In this document: one piece after another, positions 1 through 8,114 of the stretch
Position numbering within the stretch: the stretch's first letter is position 1
Layout of the letters: each line of letters starts with the position of its first letter
From: Candidatus Bipolaricaulota bacterium
Lineage (GTDB): Bacteria; Bipolaricaulota; Bipolaricaulia; M55B111
Direction of reading: 5' to 3'
Length of the DNA stretch: 46,392 nucleotides
NCBI GenBank assembly: GCA_021735245.1
Contig: JAIPHJ010000012.1
Location: 1 to 46,392, forward strand
Program-made: the position numbers and the translations under genes
The notes under the pieces: generated by a model
The model's input: the letters and a program-made list of their open reading frames with translations, nothing else
Databases searched by the model: none
Told to the model about the DNA's origin: nothing

Positions 1-355
1 TTCAACCAGCACCCAGTTTGATATCGATTACCGGACGGTGAAAGATACTTTCACCAAAAAACCTCTTCTGTAAACTGGTTTCATTTTTGAAGTCCATATT
101 AAACTGGGTGCTGGACCAACTCCCGTTTATCAAATAAGTTTTTCGGTTAACTCTTCCCTGTTAATTTACCAAATCAAAACCGCACAATTTTGGTCTAACT
201 TTTTTAAACTTCACCCGGTGGGGGAAGCAATTAAATGTCTCAAAGGCTAGTTATTCCATCCTGTAAACTGACTTAGGAGTTGATCTCAAGTAAGAGAGTC
301 AAACGAATTAGGCGGGAAACGTAGGGAAAACCACTAACGCCGATTTCGGGAAAAT
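1..355. other. Intergenic region downstream of glmM with a palindromic element
   Basis: No gene is supported here. The left third holds a long inverted repeat (listed separately). The remainder is AT-rich spacer with no coding signal and no clear Rho-independent terminator for the minus-strand glmM that ends at its right edge. Confidence 0.6.
6..114. repeat. Long inverted-repeat element A (CCAGCA arms)
   Basis: The left arm CCAGCACCCAGTTT (6-19) pairs perfectly with AAACTGGGTGCTGG (101-114). An inner hairpin GGTGAAAG-ATA-CTTTCACC lies at 37-55. Two further elements, at 18120-18226 and 19868-19939, have arms that also begin CCAGCA but differ afterwards while remaining self-complementary. This is seen directly. 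Whether it acts as RNA or as a mobile-DNA end is unknown. Confidence 0.75.
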
Positions 356-1696
356 CTAATGGGCGTTCAGTTCTTTGTCTATGAATTTACCCAGTTGGTT
401 GGCTACTTCCTCGGCTCGATCCTGCGTATGTCCTTCAACCATTACCCGGATAACGTCCTGGGTACCGGAAGGGCGAACCAGAATCCGACCTCGGTCCCCA
501 ATCCCTTCTTCCCACCGTGACACTTCTTCCTGAATTTCGCTGTTAGCCTGGAAGTCCTCCTTGTTGTCCGTCGGAACGTTGTGGAGAACCTGAGGGTAAT
601 GCGCCATACCTTTGGCGAGTTCGGAAATACTCTTGCCGGTTTCCAGGAGTATCCTTAATACCATCAAAGCGGTTACCAGGCCGTCTCCCGTGGTATTAAT
701 CTCACGGAAGATGACGTGACCGGACTGCTCTCCTCCAATTAATGCCTCACTCTTCAACATTTCCTGAGCGACGTACTTGTCCCCTACCCGGGTTCTGACG
801 AGATCTACCCCTAGCTCGGAAAGCGATTTCTCCAGTCCGAGGTTGCTCATCACCGTGGAAACGACCGTTGGGGGATTCAGCCTTCCCTTTTCCAGCAACC
901 ACTTCGCCGCCATATAGAGAACCCTATCCCCGTCAATTTCGGTTCCGTTTTCGTCCACTAAAAGAGCCCGGTCGCCGTCCCCGTCAAAAGCAACTCCGAG
1001 GTCGGCCTTACGAGTAACTACCTCCTCCTTCAGTTTTTCAAGAGAAGTGGAACCGCAACCTTGATTTATGTTAAAACCGGTCGGGTCAACTCCTATTTTG
1101 GATATCTCGGCCCCCAGTTCGGCGAATATCCTGGGTCCTACCCGATATGTCGCTCCGTGGGCACAATCCACCACCAGTTCAAGTCCGGACAGATCGGGCA
1201 TACCTTCGGTAAACCTGTCCTTCAATGAATCCAGGTAAAGTTCCCCCGAGTTCTCGACGACGTTTATATCTCCTATATCTTTCCAGCTGGCCCACGTACT
1301 TCCCTCTCGTGTCACAATAAATTTTTCCAGTTTCTCCTCCACGTTTGTAGTTAATTTCAGCCCCCGGGAATTAAAGAACTTTATCCCGTTATCCCTGGCC
1401 AGATTGTGAGAGGCAGACACTACAATTCCAACTTTTGCATCGAACTTATCCATCAGGATTGGAATAGCTGGAGTTGGCAGGACGTCGAGGAGGTAAGCGT
1501 TTCTACCGATCGAAGAGACACCCGAGGCAAGCGCATACTCCAGGTTCCGGCCTGATTTCCGGGTATCAGTACAGATCAAGACCCCGTCGTCTTTCTTAGT
1601 TATGATCTTCGTTGCTTTCCCCAGTTTTAATGCCAGTTCGGGAGTAACATCTTTGTTTACCTCCCCCCTAACACCGTCCGTTCCAAATAAGTCCAA
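356..1696 (-). CDS. glmM: Phosphoglucosamine mutase
   Basis: Interconverts glucosamine-6-phosphate and glucosamine-1-phosphate on the cytoplasmic route to UDP-GlcNAc. The 446-residue length fits the family. The phosphoserine loop SASHN puts the catalytic Ser at residue 96, the metal loop DGDGDR is at 238-243, GGEQSGH forms the sugar-binding loop, and the C-terminal phosphate-binding loop begins RPSGT. That last loop reads RPSGTQD where RPSGTEP is usual, a mild variation. The start is a TTG five bases after a GGAGG ribosome-binding site. It is the last gene of a tight minus-strand run, 13 bases after a beta-helix acyltransferase that may perform the next pathway step. Confidence 0.96.
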   Translation of the reverse strand: MDLFGTDGVRGEVNKDVTPELALKLGKATKIITKKDDGVLICTDTRKSGRNLEYALASGVSSIGRNAYLLDVLPTPAIPILMDKFDAKVGIVVSASHNLARDNGIKFFNSRGLKLTTNVEEKLEKFIVTREGSTWASWKDIGDINVVENSGELYLDSLKDRFTEGMPDLSGLELVVDCAHGATYRVGPRIFAELGAEISKIGVDPTGFNINQGCGSTSLEKLKEEVVTRKADLGVAFDGDGDRALLVDENGTEIDGDRVLYMAAKWLLEKGRLNPPTVVSTVMSNLGLEKSLSELGVDLVRTRVGDKYVAQEMLKSEALIGGEQSGHVIFREINTTGDGLVTALMVLRILLETGKSISELAKGMAHYPQVLHNVPTDNKEDFQANSEIQEEVSRWEEGIGDRGRILVRPSGTQDVIRVMVEGHTQDRAEEVANQLGKFIDKELNAH

Positions 1697-1709
1697 CTTA
1701 GCCTCCTCG

Positions 1710-2402
1710 TTACTTTTCCTTCCTTTTAGCTATCTCTATTGTCTGGTCCAGCTTGACGAAAGAACTCTGAGGGTAGTAACCGGACAGAGAAATATTTGCC
1801 GTGGCCAGAGTTTTCTTTCCCACGAGAGTGCCGGGATTTAACACGGAATTACAGCCAATTTCGGACTCGTCCCCCAGGAGGCAGCCAAACTTCCGTAAAC
1901 CTGTTTGGACGTCCCTGTCGTCCAGATGCACTACTATCGGCTCTCTATTGACCTTGAGATTTGACACTTTAACACCCGCTCCAAGGTGGCCCTTCCAGCC
2001 AATGACGGAATCCCCAACGTAGGAAAAATGAGGGATTTCAGCCTCGTCGTGAATTAAACTCCGCTTTATTTCCGTGCTGTGGCCTATAGTAACTCCATCC
2101 CCCACCGCAACGTTGCCCCGAACGTATGCCCCGCTCCTTACCTGACAGTTCCTCCCAATAATCGCCGGTCCTTTTATTGTCGCCCCTGGTTCAACCACCG
2201 TTCCCTCGCCGATCTCGACCATTTCTCCAATACTTGAGTCTTCTGAGATAACACCTTTTAGGCCCGGCTTCAGATTTTCTTCCACTAACTCCGGGATCCT
2301 CTCCACTACCTCCCAGGGGTACTCCATCCCTCCGTAGTAACTGGGGTAATCCGTCTTAGTTAAGTCGAAAAAATCTCCTATTTCGGGACAATCTTCTCTC
2401 AT
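1710..2402 (-). CDS. Left-handed beta-helix acyltransferase, GlmU C-terminal-like, without a nucleotidyltransferase domain
   Basis: This 230-residue protein is mostly hexapeptide repeats (about residues 45-200, for example IGEGTVVEPGATI), the fold of the GlmU acetyltransferase half and related sugar-nucleotide proteins. A short N-terminal segment with a YPWEVVERIPELV stretch resembles the linker before the helix in GlmU-like proteins, but there is no pyrophosphorylase domain. It sits directly upstream of glmM on the same strand behind a strong GGGGGAGG site. Inference: it N-acetylates glucosamine-1-phosphate, with uridylyltransfer encoded elsewhere. Another sugar or acyl acceptor is possible. 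The fold is certain, the substrate is not. Confidence 0.75.
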   Translation of the reverse strand: MREDCPEIGDFFDLTKTDYPSYYGGMEYPWEVVERIPELVEENLKPGLKGVISEDSSIGEMVEIGEGTVVEPGATIKGPAIIGRNCQVRSGAYVRGNVAVGDGVTIGHSTEIKRSLIHDEAEIPHFSYVGDSVIGWKGHLGAGVKVSNLKVNREPIVVHLDDRDVQTGLRKFGCLLGDESEIGCNSVLNPGTLVGKKTLATANISLSGYYPQSSFVKLDQTIEIAKRKEK

Positions 2403-2414
2403 GGCCCTCCCCCT

Positions 2415-4223
2415 TCACGTCGACTCGCCTGTTTCAGCAAGCTGCTCAAACTGGAGCTGGTAAAAATCATAAAACTCACCTTTCCCGTCCATTAGTTCCT
2501 CGAAAGTTCCCTGTTCGGTAATCTCGCCGTTCTCGACGAAAAGTATTTTGTCTGCGTTCGTGATGGTAGATAACCTATGAGCAATAGTAAAGGTCGTGCG
2601 TCCTCTTGAAACCTTATCGATGGCTTCCTGAATCAACTTTTCCGTATAGGTATCGACCGAAGACGTGGCTTCATCGAGGATTAGTATCTTTGGATTCTGG
2701 ATAAGTGCACGGGCTATAGATATTCTCTGCTTTTGGCCGCCGGAAAGCTTGACCCCTCGCTGACCGATATCGGTTTCGTAGCCATCGGGTAAATCCGATA
2801 TAAATTCTTCGACGTTGGCTTCTCGGGCGTACTTCATTACCTCGTCCCTGGTTACGTCGGGCTTGCCGTAGGATATATTTTCAGTAACGGTTCCGGAAAA
2901 CAGGTAATCGTCCTGCATAACCATAGCAATATTCCGCCTCAGCTGACGCAGGTCCCAGTCCCTTACGTCTACGTCGTCCACTTTCACGCTTCCTTCGTTA
3001 AGGTCGTAAAGACGGGGAATCAGACGTACGAGCGTGGTCTTTCCAGCACCGCTGGGACCGACAAGCGCCACGGTCTGCTTCGGATCTACCTCGAGGTCTA
3101 TATCCTTCAAGACTGTTTCTCCGTCACTATAATTGAAGTTAACGTTTTCGTACGCAACTTTTCCTCTAACCTTCTCTCTGGGCTTACTGAAACCCCCGGC
3201 TGTTTGAGCGATGTGCGGTTCTATATCCAGATGAGAAAAGAACCTCTCCGTACTCGCAAAAAATCTACTGAGCCTCTGGCTAATTTGAACCATCCTGAGT
3301 ATCGGGGCTCTGAATCGAATTAAATAAGTGTAGAACGCAACCACTGTGCCCGCGGTAAGAGAGCCCTGATACACGAGAAAACCCCCATAACCGATAGTCA
3401 ATATCAACCCGAAACTATTGAGAAAGTAGGAGACGGGTCCGAGCGTACTGAAGTACTTGATTGCTGCAGCCCGGGCATCGTAATGTTCTTCGTTTTTTTC
3501 GAAAAACCGTTCCATTTCGTAGTCCTCGTTCGCGAAGGATTTAATTATCTTCATGCCAGCCAGATTGTCTTCCAGGCGGTCGTTTAATTTCCCTTTGGCC
3601 TCTCTGTTTCTTCTGAACGCCCTGTGCATTCGTTTTATCAGGGTCAGGGCAAAAATCACCAGAAAGGGAGTAAAAGATAGAGCAATCAGAGTCAGTGGAA
3701 CGTTCATCAGGAAAAGTATTACTAGAACCCCGGAAATCGTCGTACTGGCCTCGAGGAATCCTTCAGGGCCGTGGTGAATAAACTCCTGGAGCACGTTCAG
3801 GTCGTCAATTATTCTCGACATCAGTTCGCCCGTCTTTTTCCTGTCGTGGAATTTGAGAGGAAGTTTCTGGAAGTGGCCGTAAATATCGTTCCTCATGTCA
3901 AATACGATCTTTTGCGCAATTCGGTGGCCAAAATAGTTTCTGGCGAACCGTATCAGTGCAATCAGCGAGAAGGATCCGAACGCCAGAAGTGATAAATTAA
4001 TTATTCTCCCGAGGTCTTTTGAGGGAATTCCGCTATCTATTAAGTTCCTGAGCAACAAAGGCGGAACCAGACCGGCAAGAGCCCCCAGTACGTGAAGGAC
4101 CTGGATGGGAAGATATTTTGATATGTTTGGCCGCAGGTAATCGCTGTAGAACCGCTTTAGCAGATACTTCTTCGAATAGTCCGCGTATTCCTGGTCGTTA
4201 TCTTGTTGATTCGAATCTGTCAT
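2415..4223 (-). CDS. ABC exporter, fused permease and ATPase (MsbA/MdlB type)
   Basis: A half-transporter of 602 residues expected to work as a homo- or heterodimer in the inner membrane, exporting lipids, peptides or drugs. The N-terminal six-helix region (about residues 40-320) is followed by a nucleotide-binding domain: Walker A GPSGAGKT at 389-396, signature LSGGQ at 493-497, Walker B ILILDEAT at 513-520 and the H-loop His at 549. All catalytic motifs are intact. A GAGAGTGATC ribosome-binding site precedes the ATG by three bases. It leads a run with the beta-helix acyltransferase and glmM (gaps of 12 and 13 bases), so an envelope-related substrate such as lipid A or a lipid-linked precursor is plausible but unproven. 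Confidence 0.92.
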   Translation of the reverse strand: MTDSNQQDNDQEYADYSKKYLLKRFYSDYLRPNISKYLPIQVLHVLGALAGLVPPLLLRNLIDSGIPSKDLGRIINLSLLAFGSFSLIALIRFARNYFGHRIAQKIVFDMRNDIYGHFQKLPLKFHDRKKTGELMSRIIDDLNVLQEFIHHGPEGFLEASTTISGVLVILFLMNVPLTLIALSFTPFLVIFALTLIKRMHRAFRRNREAKGKLNDRLEDNLAGMKIIKSFANEDYEMERFFEKNEEHYDARAAAIKYFSTLGPVSYFLNSFGLILTIGYGGFLVYQGSLTAGTVVAFYTYLIRFRAPILRMVQISQRLSRFFASTERFFSHLDIEPHIAQTAGGFSKPREKVRGKVAYENVNFNYSDGETVLKDIDLEVDPKQTVALVGPSGAGKTTLVRLIPRLYDLNEGSVKVDDVDVRDWDLRQLRRNIAMVMQDDYLFSGTVTENISYGKPDVTRDEVMKYAREANVEEFISDLPDGYETDIGQRGVKLSGGQKQRISIARALIQNPKILILDEATSSVDTYTEKLIQEAIDKVSRGRTTFTIAHRLSTITNADKILFVENGEITEQGTFEELMDGKGEFYDFYQLQFEQLAETGEST

Positions 4224-4410
4224 TCAGATCACTCTCACCCGTATTTAGCAAATTACCGGATCATATTCTCATTGATAGAAGTCGTTAATGTCAACGTGGC
4301 GACCGTCTCCAACCCTGTCGAAATCGCAACCCCGTTCCAAAGTTGTCCAAGTATAGCTGGTTGATCGAAATATCCGATTTATGATATTATAGAGTGTTCG
4401 AAAATACACA

Positions 4411-4522
4411 ACCCAGGCTGGGGTGTTTCTAAACCAGACCGGGGAGGTAAAACCTCACCGGGAAAGGAGGCTAAACCCGGCTAAGAAAACCTTTACCCAG
4501 ACTGGTTAACCCCAACCTGGGT
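4411..4522. repeat. Structured inverted repeat D with nested hairpin
   Basis: The outer arms ACCCAGGCTGGGGT (4411-4424) and ACCCCAACCTGGGT (4509-4522) pair with one mismatch. A second helix is formed by AACCAG (4432-4437) with CTGGTT (4502-4507). Inside, GAGGT-AAA-ACCTC (4444-4456) flanked by CCGG on both sides makes a perfect small hairpin, and GGCTAA occurs twice. It could be a structured RNA, a mobile-element end or an attenuator. No homologous gene is attached. Confidence 0.65.
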
Positions 4523-4701
4523 GGATTTGTATTCCTTGCAAAATATTATATCCAAAAAATATCCATAATTCAGATCGGCGTATATCCCGGTTTAAGAAAG
4601 TGGAAATAAGTCAGGTAAACTTTTCCTTAACCTGTTTCCGGGGTCGATTCTTAACTGAAAGACCGAAAAAACCAGCCGATTCAACCCCGATACAACCCAA
4701 C

Positions 4702-4726
4702 GGGGGTTCCAGGCGAGTTCCGGGAA
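4702..4726 (+). repeat. Right-half copy of the dispersed repeat
   Basis: Begins GGGGGTTCC and continues with AGGCGAGTTCCGG, matching the right end of the two complete 108-bp elements at 6388-6495 and 40093-40200. No left half is found upstream at the expected 75-base offset. Confidence 0.6.
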
Positions 4727-4807
4727 TGATCAAAGTTTTAACCGGTACCGAAAGTAGTTATACTTACATAATTAACTTTACTACGGGAGGAGCCCTTCAA
4801 CCCAGCC

Positions 4808-5710
4808 ATGGCATACTTATTACTGGCCGGTATTTGCTTCGGCAGTATAGGACTGTTCGTAAATTTGATCGGAAACGATATTTCCACCCTTTTAATAGTT
4901 TCAATTAGGTTGCTGGTCACGGCCGGTATTATCTATACCTATCACGCCATAAAAGGTACCAGAAGTGAAATTCCGCTTGAATCCCGCCGGGACTATTACA
5001 TCGCACTGGCTGGCGGGATAATTGGGTTTGCTTTGACCTTCAGCCTTTACCTGAAGTCACTCATACTCATTCCCGTTTCGGAAGCCGTCTTCCTCCACTA
5101 CGTAGCTTTTCCTTTTTCCACTATCGTTTACTCAACGATTTACCTTGGTGAGAGGTTCACCAAGTACGAATTAATCCCCCTGGCAGGGACAATCGCGGGC
5201 GTATTTTTCATCTACAACGTGGGATTTACCGGGGGATTTTCTTCGATCTTCGGCTACACTATTGCATTCGTCTCCGGAATAACTTATTCTGCCGCGCTCC
5301 TGGTATTAAAGGATCTTGGCAAGAAAAAGACAACGCTTCAGGCTCTGTTCTGGCCGACAGTTCTAGGCGGTACGGTTTTGTTGCCCATATCTTTACTGAC
5401 CGGGTTTTCTCTGGACTTATCCGGCGGAACCCTCGGGCCTCTGCTGGGCTTAATTTTTATCTCCACTTTACTGGGGTATTCCTTATTCGCAAAAGGTCTT
5501 AAGGAAACGAGAGCCGGGTTGTCTTCGATAATCCTCATAATTATCGAGCCTTTGTCCGCCGTAACGCTGGCCATTGTGTTCCTCGGGGAAAGAGTTTCTA
5601 TATCTTCCGGGTTAGGAGGAGGTCTTATCGTTTTATCGGGACTTATGCTGTACTTGGGGAATCAGTCAAGAACCAAAGCCGACGAGGGGGCGGGGGAAAT
5701 TACGTCCTAA
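4808..5710 (+). CDS. EamA/DMT-family membrane transporter
   Basis: A 300-residue protein with about ten hydrophobic helices and internal duplication typical of drug/metabolite transporters (two EamA repeats, roughly residues 1-135 and 145-285). The PxSEA-like stretch in PVSEAVFLHYVAFPFSTI and the C-terminal EPLSAV are characteristic. Substrate cannot be read from sequence; family members export amino acids, nucleotides or metabolites. The ATG lies 15 bases after a GGGAGGAG sequence, longer than ideal, but no better in-frame start exists. Its stop overlaps the stop of the convergent HAD gene. Confidence 0.9.
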   Translation: MAYLLLAGICFGSIGLFVNLIGNDISTLLIVSIRLLVTAGIIYTYHAIKGTRSEIPLESRRDYYIALAGGIIGFALTFSLYLKSLILIPVSEAVFLHYVAFPFSTIVYSTIYLGERFTKYELIPLAGTIAGVFFIYNVGFTGGFSSIFGYTIAFVSGITYSAALLVLKDLGKKKTTLQALFWPTVLGGTVLLPISLLTGFSLDLSGGTLGPLLGLIFISTLLGYSLFAKGLKETRAGLSSIILIIIEPLSAVTLAIVFLGERVSISSGLGGGLIVLSGLMLYLGNQSRTKADEGAGEITS

Positions 5711-6363
5711 TTTTCCATTTCTTTGATTCTTCCCTCCAAATCTCGTAAATCCCCGAGCACTCCGTCCTCCTTCGGGACTACACCCCCGTTTCTTTCTATG
5801 TAAAAGGTCCTCATGCCCAGTTTCCGGGGAATCTGATAGTCGAACTTCCAGTGATCTCCGACGTGAACCGATCGCTCCGGACTTATGCCTACCCGGCTAA
5901 GTACCTTTCGGTAAACGTTAGGGCCCTTCTTTACTTCTCCGAAGTCCGATACGCAGGAGTAGATACCGTAAAATCTTTTTTCAATTTGGTTTAGCGCGTA
6001 ATCGAGGAAAATCCTCGGCGCGTTTGAGGTGACAATCAACCGGTATTCACCCCGCAGGCTCTCGGTTACTTCGAGGGCGTCCTCATACAATCTAACGTTT
6101 TCCGGAACCTGTATCCTCTCAATTACCTCCTCGGGATTTTTTTCGAGACCGAACCTCTCGAACCAGTATTCCGGTTTGTACCACCTTATATCTTCGTCTC
6201 CAATTTCATCGTAATGAGAAGTGAGAACCTCTCTGGCTTCGGTAAATTCGATTCCGGTCTTCTCCGCATATAGCCTCGGTAGTTCTCTGAACCAAAAACT
6301 GTTTACGTAATCGTTGTCCACTATGGTACCGTCCGCGTCAAACGAAACTAATTTTAACTTCAT
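5707..6363 (-). CDS. HAD-superfamily phosphatase
   Basis: A cytoplasmic HAD subfamily IA hydrolase of 218 residues. Motif I is DADGTIVDN near the N-terminus, motif II TSN, motif III a Lys in VKKGP, and motif IV HVGDHWKFDY. An all-helical cap follows motif I. The start is placed at MKLKL: a longer in-frame reading exists but its extra 13 residues would be encoded by a palindromic repeat. The substrate is undefined; phosphoglycolate phosphatases and similar housekeeping enzymes share the architecture. It converges on the EamA gene with a four-base overlap of stop regions. Confidence 0.85.
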   Translation of the reverse strand: MKLKLVSFDADGTIVDNDYVNSFWFRELPRLYAEKTGIEFTEAREVLTSHYDEIGDEDIRWYKPEYWFERFGLEKNPEEVIERIQVPENVRLYEDALEVTESLRGEYRLIVTSNAPRIFLDYALNQIEKRFYGIYSCVSDFGEVKKGPNVYRKVLSRVGISPERSVHVGDHWKFDYQIPRKLGMRTFYIERNGGVVPKEDGVLGDLRDLEGRIKEMEN

Positions 6364-6371
6364 AGTCAAAG

Positions 6372-6393
6372 GCCCCGCATTCATGTGCGGGGC
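6372..6393. repeat. Perfect hairpin at the edge of the dispersed repeat
   Basis: GCCCCGCA (6372-6379) and TGCGGGGC (6386-6393) form an eight-base stem with a six-base loop. The right arm also supplies the CGGGG strand of the alternative helix in the adjoining 108-bp element, so two mutually exclusive pairings are possible. Confidence 0.75.
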
Positions 6394-6495
6394 TCGTAAC
6401 AAACACCCCGTGAGGTTAGGAATTATGTTTTTTACGGCAAAATAAGCTTATTCACCCCCGGGCAAACCCTGGGGGTTCTAGGCGAGTTTCGGTAA
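6388..6495 (+). repeat. Dispersed 108-bp hairpin element, complete copy 1
   Basis: It contains, in order, a CGGGG/CCCCG stem with a 13-base loop, the block GTAACAAACACCCCGTGAGG, an ATTATG-TTTTTTA segment, a GGG-CAAA-CCC mini-hairpin and the end block GGGGGTTCTAGGCGAGTTTC. The copy at 40093-40200 has the same order and identical length. A perfect 12-base palindrome, AATAAGCTTATT (6441-6452), lies inside this copy only. It sits between the HAD gene and pfkB. Confidence 0.8.
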
Positions 6496-6599
6496 CACAA
6501 GGATAAACCCCGGTGAACTAAAAATAAATGGCTTTTAAAATTACGTTCGCTTTTACGCTTTAATATTCACCCTCCTGCTGCGCCAGGGAAAATATAAGG

Positions 6600-6627
6600 T
6601 TAAATTTTCCGACAATTCGGTTATAAT
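6600..6627 (+). promoter_or_regulatory. Probable promoter of the PfkB kinase with almost no leader
   Basis: A perfect -10 hexamer TATAAT (6622-6627) ends ten bases before the ATG. The -35 is weak (TTAAAT, 6600-6605, 16-base spacing). A start site at the usual distance would leave only about four untranslated bases, and no ribosome-binding site is present. Confidence 0.5.
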
Positions 6628-6637
6628 ACCTTTTGTC

Positions 6638-7600
6638 ATGACAGAAATCTTTACTTTGGGAGAAGCTTTAATCGATTTCGTCCCCTGGGAATCGGGCCGT
6701 TCGCTGGCCAACGTTTCCGGATTCTACAAACGCTTTGGCGGAGCACCCGCCAACGTGGCGATGGGGCTGGCCAAATTAGGTAGCGACACAGGCTTTATAG
6801 GGAAAGTGGGCGAAGACGGTTTCGGTGATTTCCTGGAAAACAAGTTCGTGGAGACCGGAGTAAACGTAGATCAAATCTGGAGAACCGGTAGCGCAAACAC
6901 GACGCTGGCGTTCGTGTCTCTGACTGAGGAGGGTGACCGAGACTTCGTTTTTTATAGAGACCCCGGTGCCGACGAACTCCTCAAACCGGGGGAAATTGAA
7001 GAGGAAGCCCTAAGTGAGGCCAGAGTTTTTCACTTCGGTTCTCTATCCCTGACCGGAGAAGAGTCGAGAGAGGCGACAAAAAGGGCTATTCGGATTTCTC
7101 GCGATAAAGCAGTTAAAGTGACTATGGACCCAAATATAAGATTGAACCTCTGGGATGATCACTCAAAACTTAAGGAGTCTATCCTGTCACTACTCGGAAA
7201 GGTTGATATACTCAAATTAAGTGAAGAAGAAGTCGAATTTCTAACCGGGACTGACGACCTCCGGTCCGGAACGAGCGAACTGGCTGACCTTGGCCCCGGT
7301 CCGATTTTAGTAACTCTCGGTGAGCGGGGTTGCCTCTATTATTATAAAGATAAGGTCGAAAGGCTAGAAGGATACGGGGTCGAAGTAGAGGATACAACCG
7401 GAGCCGGGGATGGATTCATGGCCGGTTTTCTCCACAAGCTACTGGAAAACACCGAAAATATTTCGAAGGTTAACTTTAGTAATTTGGTTGCTGCACTCAG
7501 GTTCGGCAACGCCACAGCCGCACTGACAACCACGGACTTCGGAGCGACATCGGCATTTCCCGATTCTGACGAGGTCGAAAACTTTCTCAAAGAACGTTAG
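6638..7600 (+). CDS. PfkB-family sugar kinase, probably fructokinase
   Basis: A ribokinase-fold kinase of 320 residues that phosphorylates a sugar with ATP in the cytoplasm. The N-terminal signature GGAPANVAMGLAKLG and the C-terminal anion-hole motif DTTGAGD (252-258, catalytic base Asp258) are both intact. The early ALIDFVP segment resembles fructokinases of the ScrK group, so fructose is the best guess; 2-keto-3-deoxygluconate and ribose are alternatives. No sugar transporter or glycosidase lies next to it. A TATAAT box immediately upstream and the lack of a ribosome-binding site suggest a leaderless message. Confidence 0.9.
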   Translation: MTEIFTLGEALIDFVPWESGRSLANVSGFYKRFGGAPANVAMGLAKLGSDTGFIGKVGEDGFGDFLENKFVETGVNVDQIWRTGSANTTLAFVSLTEEGDRDFVFYRDPGADELLKPGEIEEEALSEARVFHFGSLSLTGEESREATKRAIRISRDKAVKVTMDPNIRLNLWDDHSKLKESILSLLGKVDILKLSEEEVEFLTGTDDLRSGTSELADLGPGPILVTLGERGCLYYYKDKVERLEGYGVEVEDTTGAGDGFMAGFLHKLLENTENISKVNFSNLVAALRFGNATAALTTTDFGATSAFPDSDEVENFLKER

Positions 7601-7604
7601 CCGA

Positions 7605-7805
7605 TCAGCTGTGAACCTCTATGAATTTTTCAAAAGATCTATCATAAGTTTTTTCGACATCATCGGGAAAAGTACAGGCGGGTAGTTCTTTCCTTCCCAG
7701 ATGATATTGAATGCATTCGCAGCAGTTACCCTTCCTGGGGCAACCGGAATAGCTACAGTTACATTCTTCCAGGTTGGCTTCGTAGTTGGTACATTCTTGG
7801 GCCAT
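7605..7805 (-). CDS. Small Cys-rich cytosolic protein, DUF6485-like
   Basis: A 66-residue protein with eight cysteines spread through its first 50 residues. The central motif [21 protein letters not shown] followed by ELPAC matches my memory of the DUF6485 family (PRKG.CCEC..YH, then LPAC), for which no function is established. The Cys pattern suggests metal binding. The start is set at MAQEC because an AAAGGAG site precedes it; a longer in-frame reading has no such support. It converges on pfkB with four bases between stops. Confidence 0.75.
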   Translation of the reverse strand: MAQECTNYEANLEECNCSYSGCPRKGNCCECIQYHLGRKELPACTFPDDVEKTYDRSFEKFIEVHS

Positions 7806-8114
7806 AAATTTCACTCCTTTTAAATTTAACAGAATATTCGAGGGTTTCTGTTTCGTTTCCCAAACCCCGGCTTCACGGTTCCGAACTCTAATTAGTTTCA
7901 CGGTGTTCTTGATTTATCTGAAACTGAATGTTACAAAATTAACGAGAATCTTCAACTCTAAATTCCTCTTACCGTTCCCCCCAAGAGTGACCCGAATCAC
8001 TCCCACTCGTCCTTTTACTGTTATCCTTTGGGGGCGATAATAAATTTACGGGCAGCAATTTGATACCGTATTTGAATACTACAGCTAGTAGACCCGCTGA
8101 CCAAAGGAGGGAGA
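7806..8114. other. Intergenic region of about 310 bases between divergent genes
   Basis: It presumably holds the divergent promoters of the Cys-rich protein and the small barrel protein. One perfect hairpin is seen, GAGTGA-CCCGAA-TCACTC (7985-8002). I find no convincing -35/-10 pair and no RNA gene. Confidence 0.5.

Larger units (their letters stand above)
4224..4807. other. Intergenic region of about 580 bases with a structured palindrome and a repeat fragment
   Basis: No gene is supported. It contains a possible minus-strand -10 (TATAAT, plus positions 4386-4391) for the ABC exporter, a strongly folding inverted repeat (4411-4522) and a right-half copy of the dispersed repeat (4702-4726). 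Confidence 0.6.

Noticed and set aside
6388-6495. Known riboswitch class for the 108-bp element
   Set aside because: I could not match it to consensus cores I know (TPP, SAM, cobalamin, cyclic di-GMP, glycine, guanidine). It also occurs as separate halves and upstream of unrelated genes, which is unlike a dedicated metabolite sensor.
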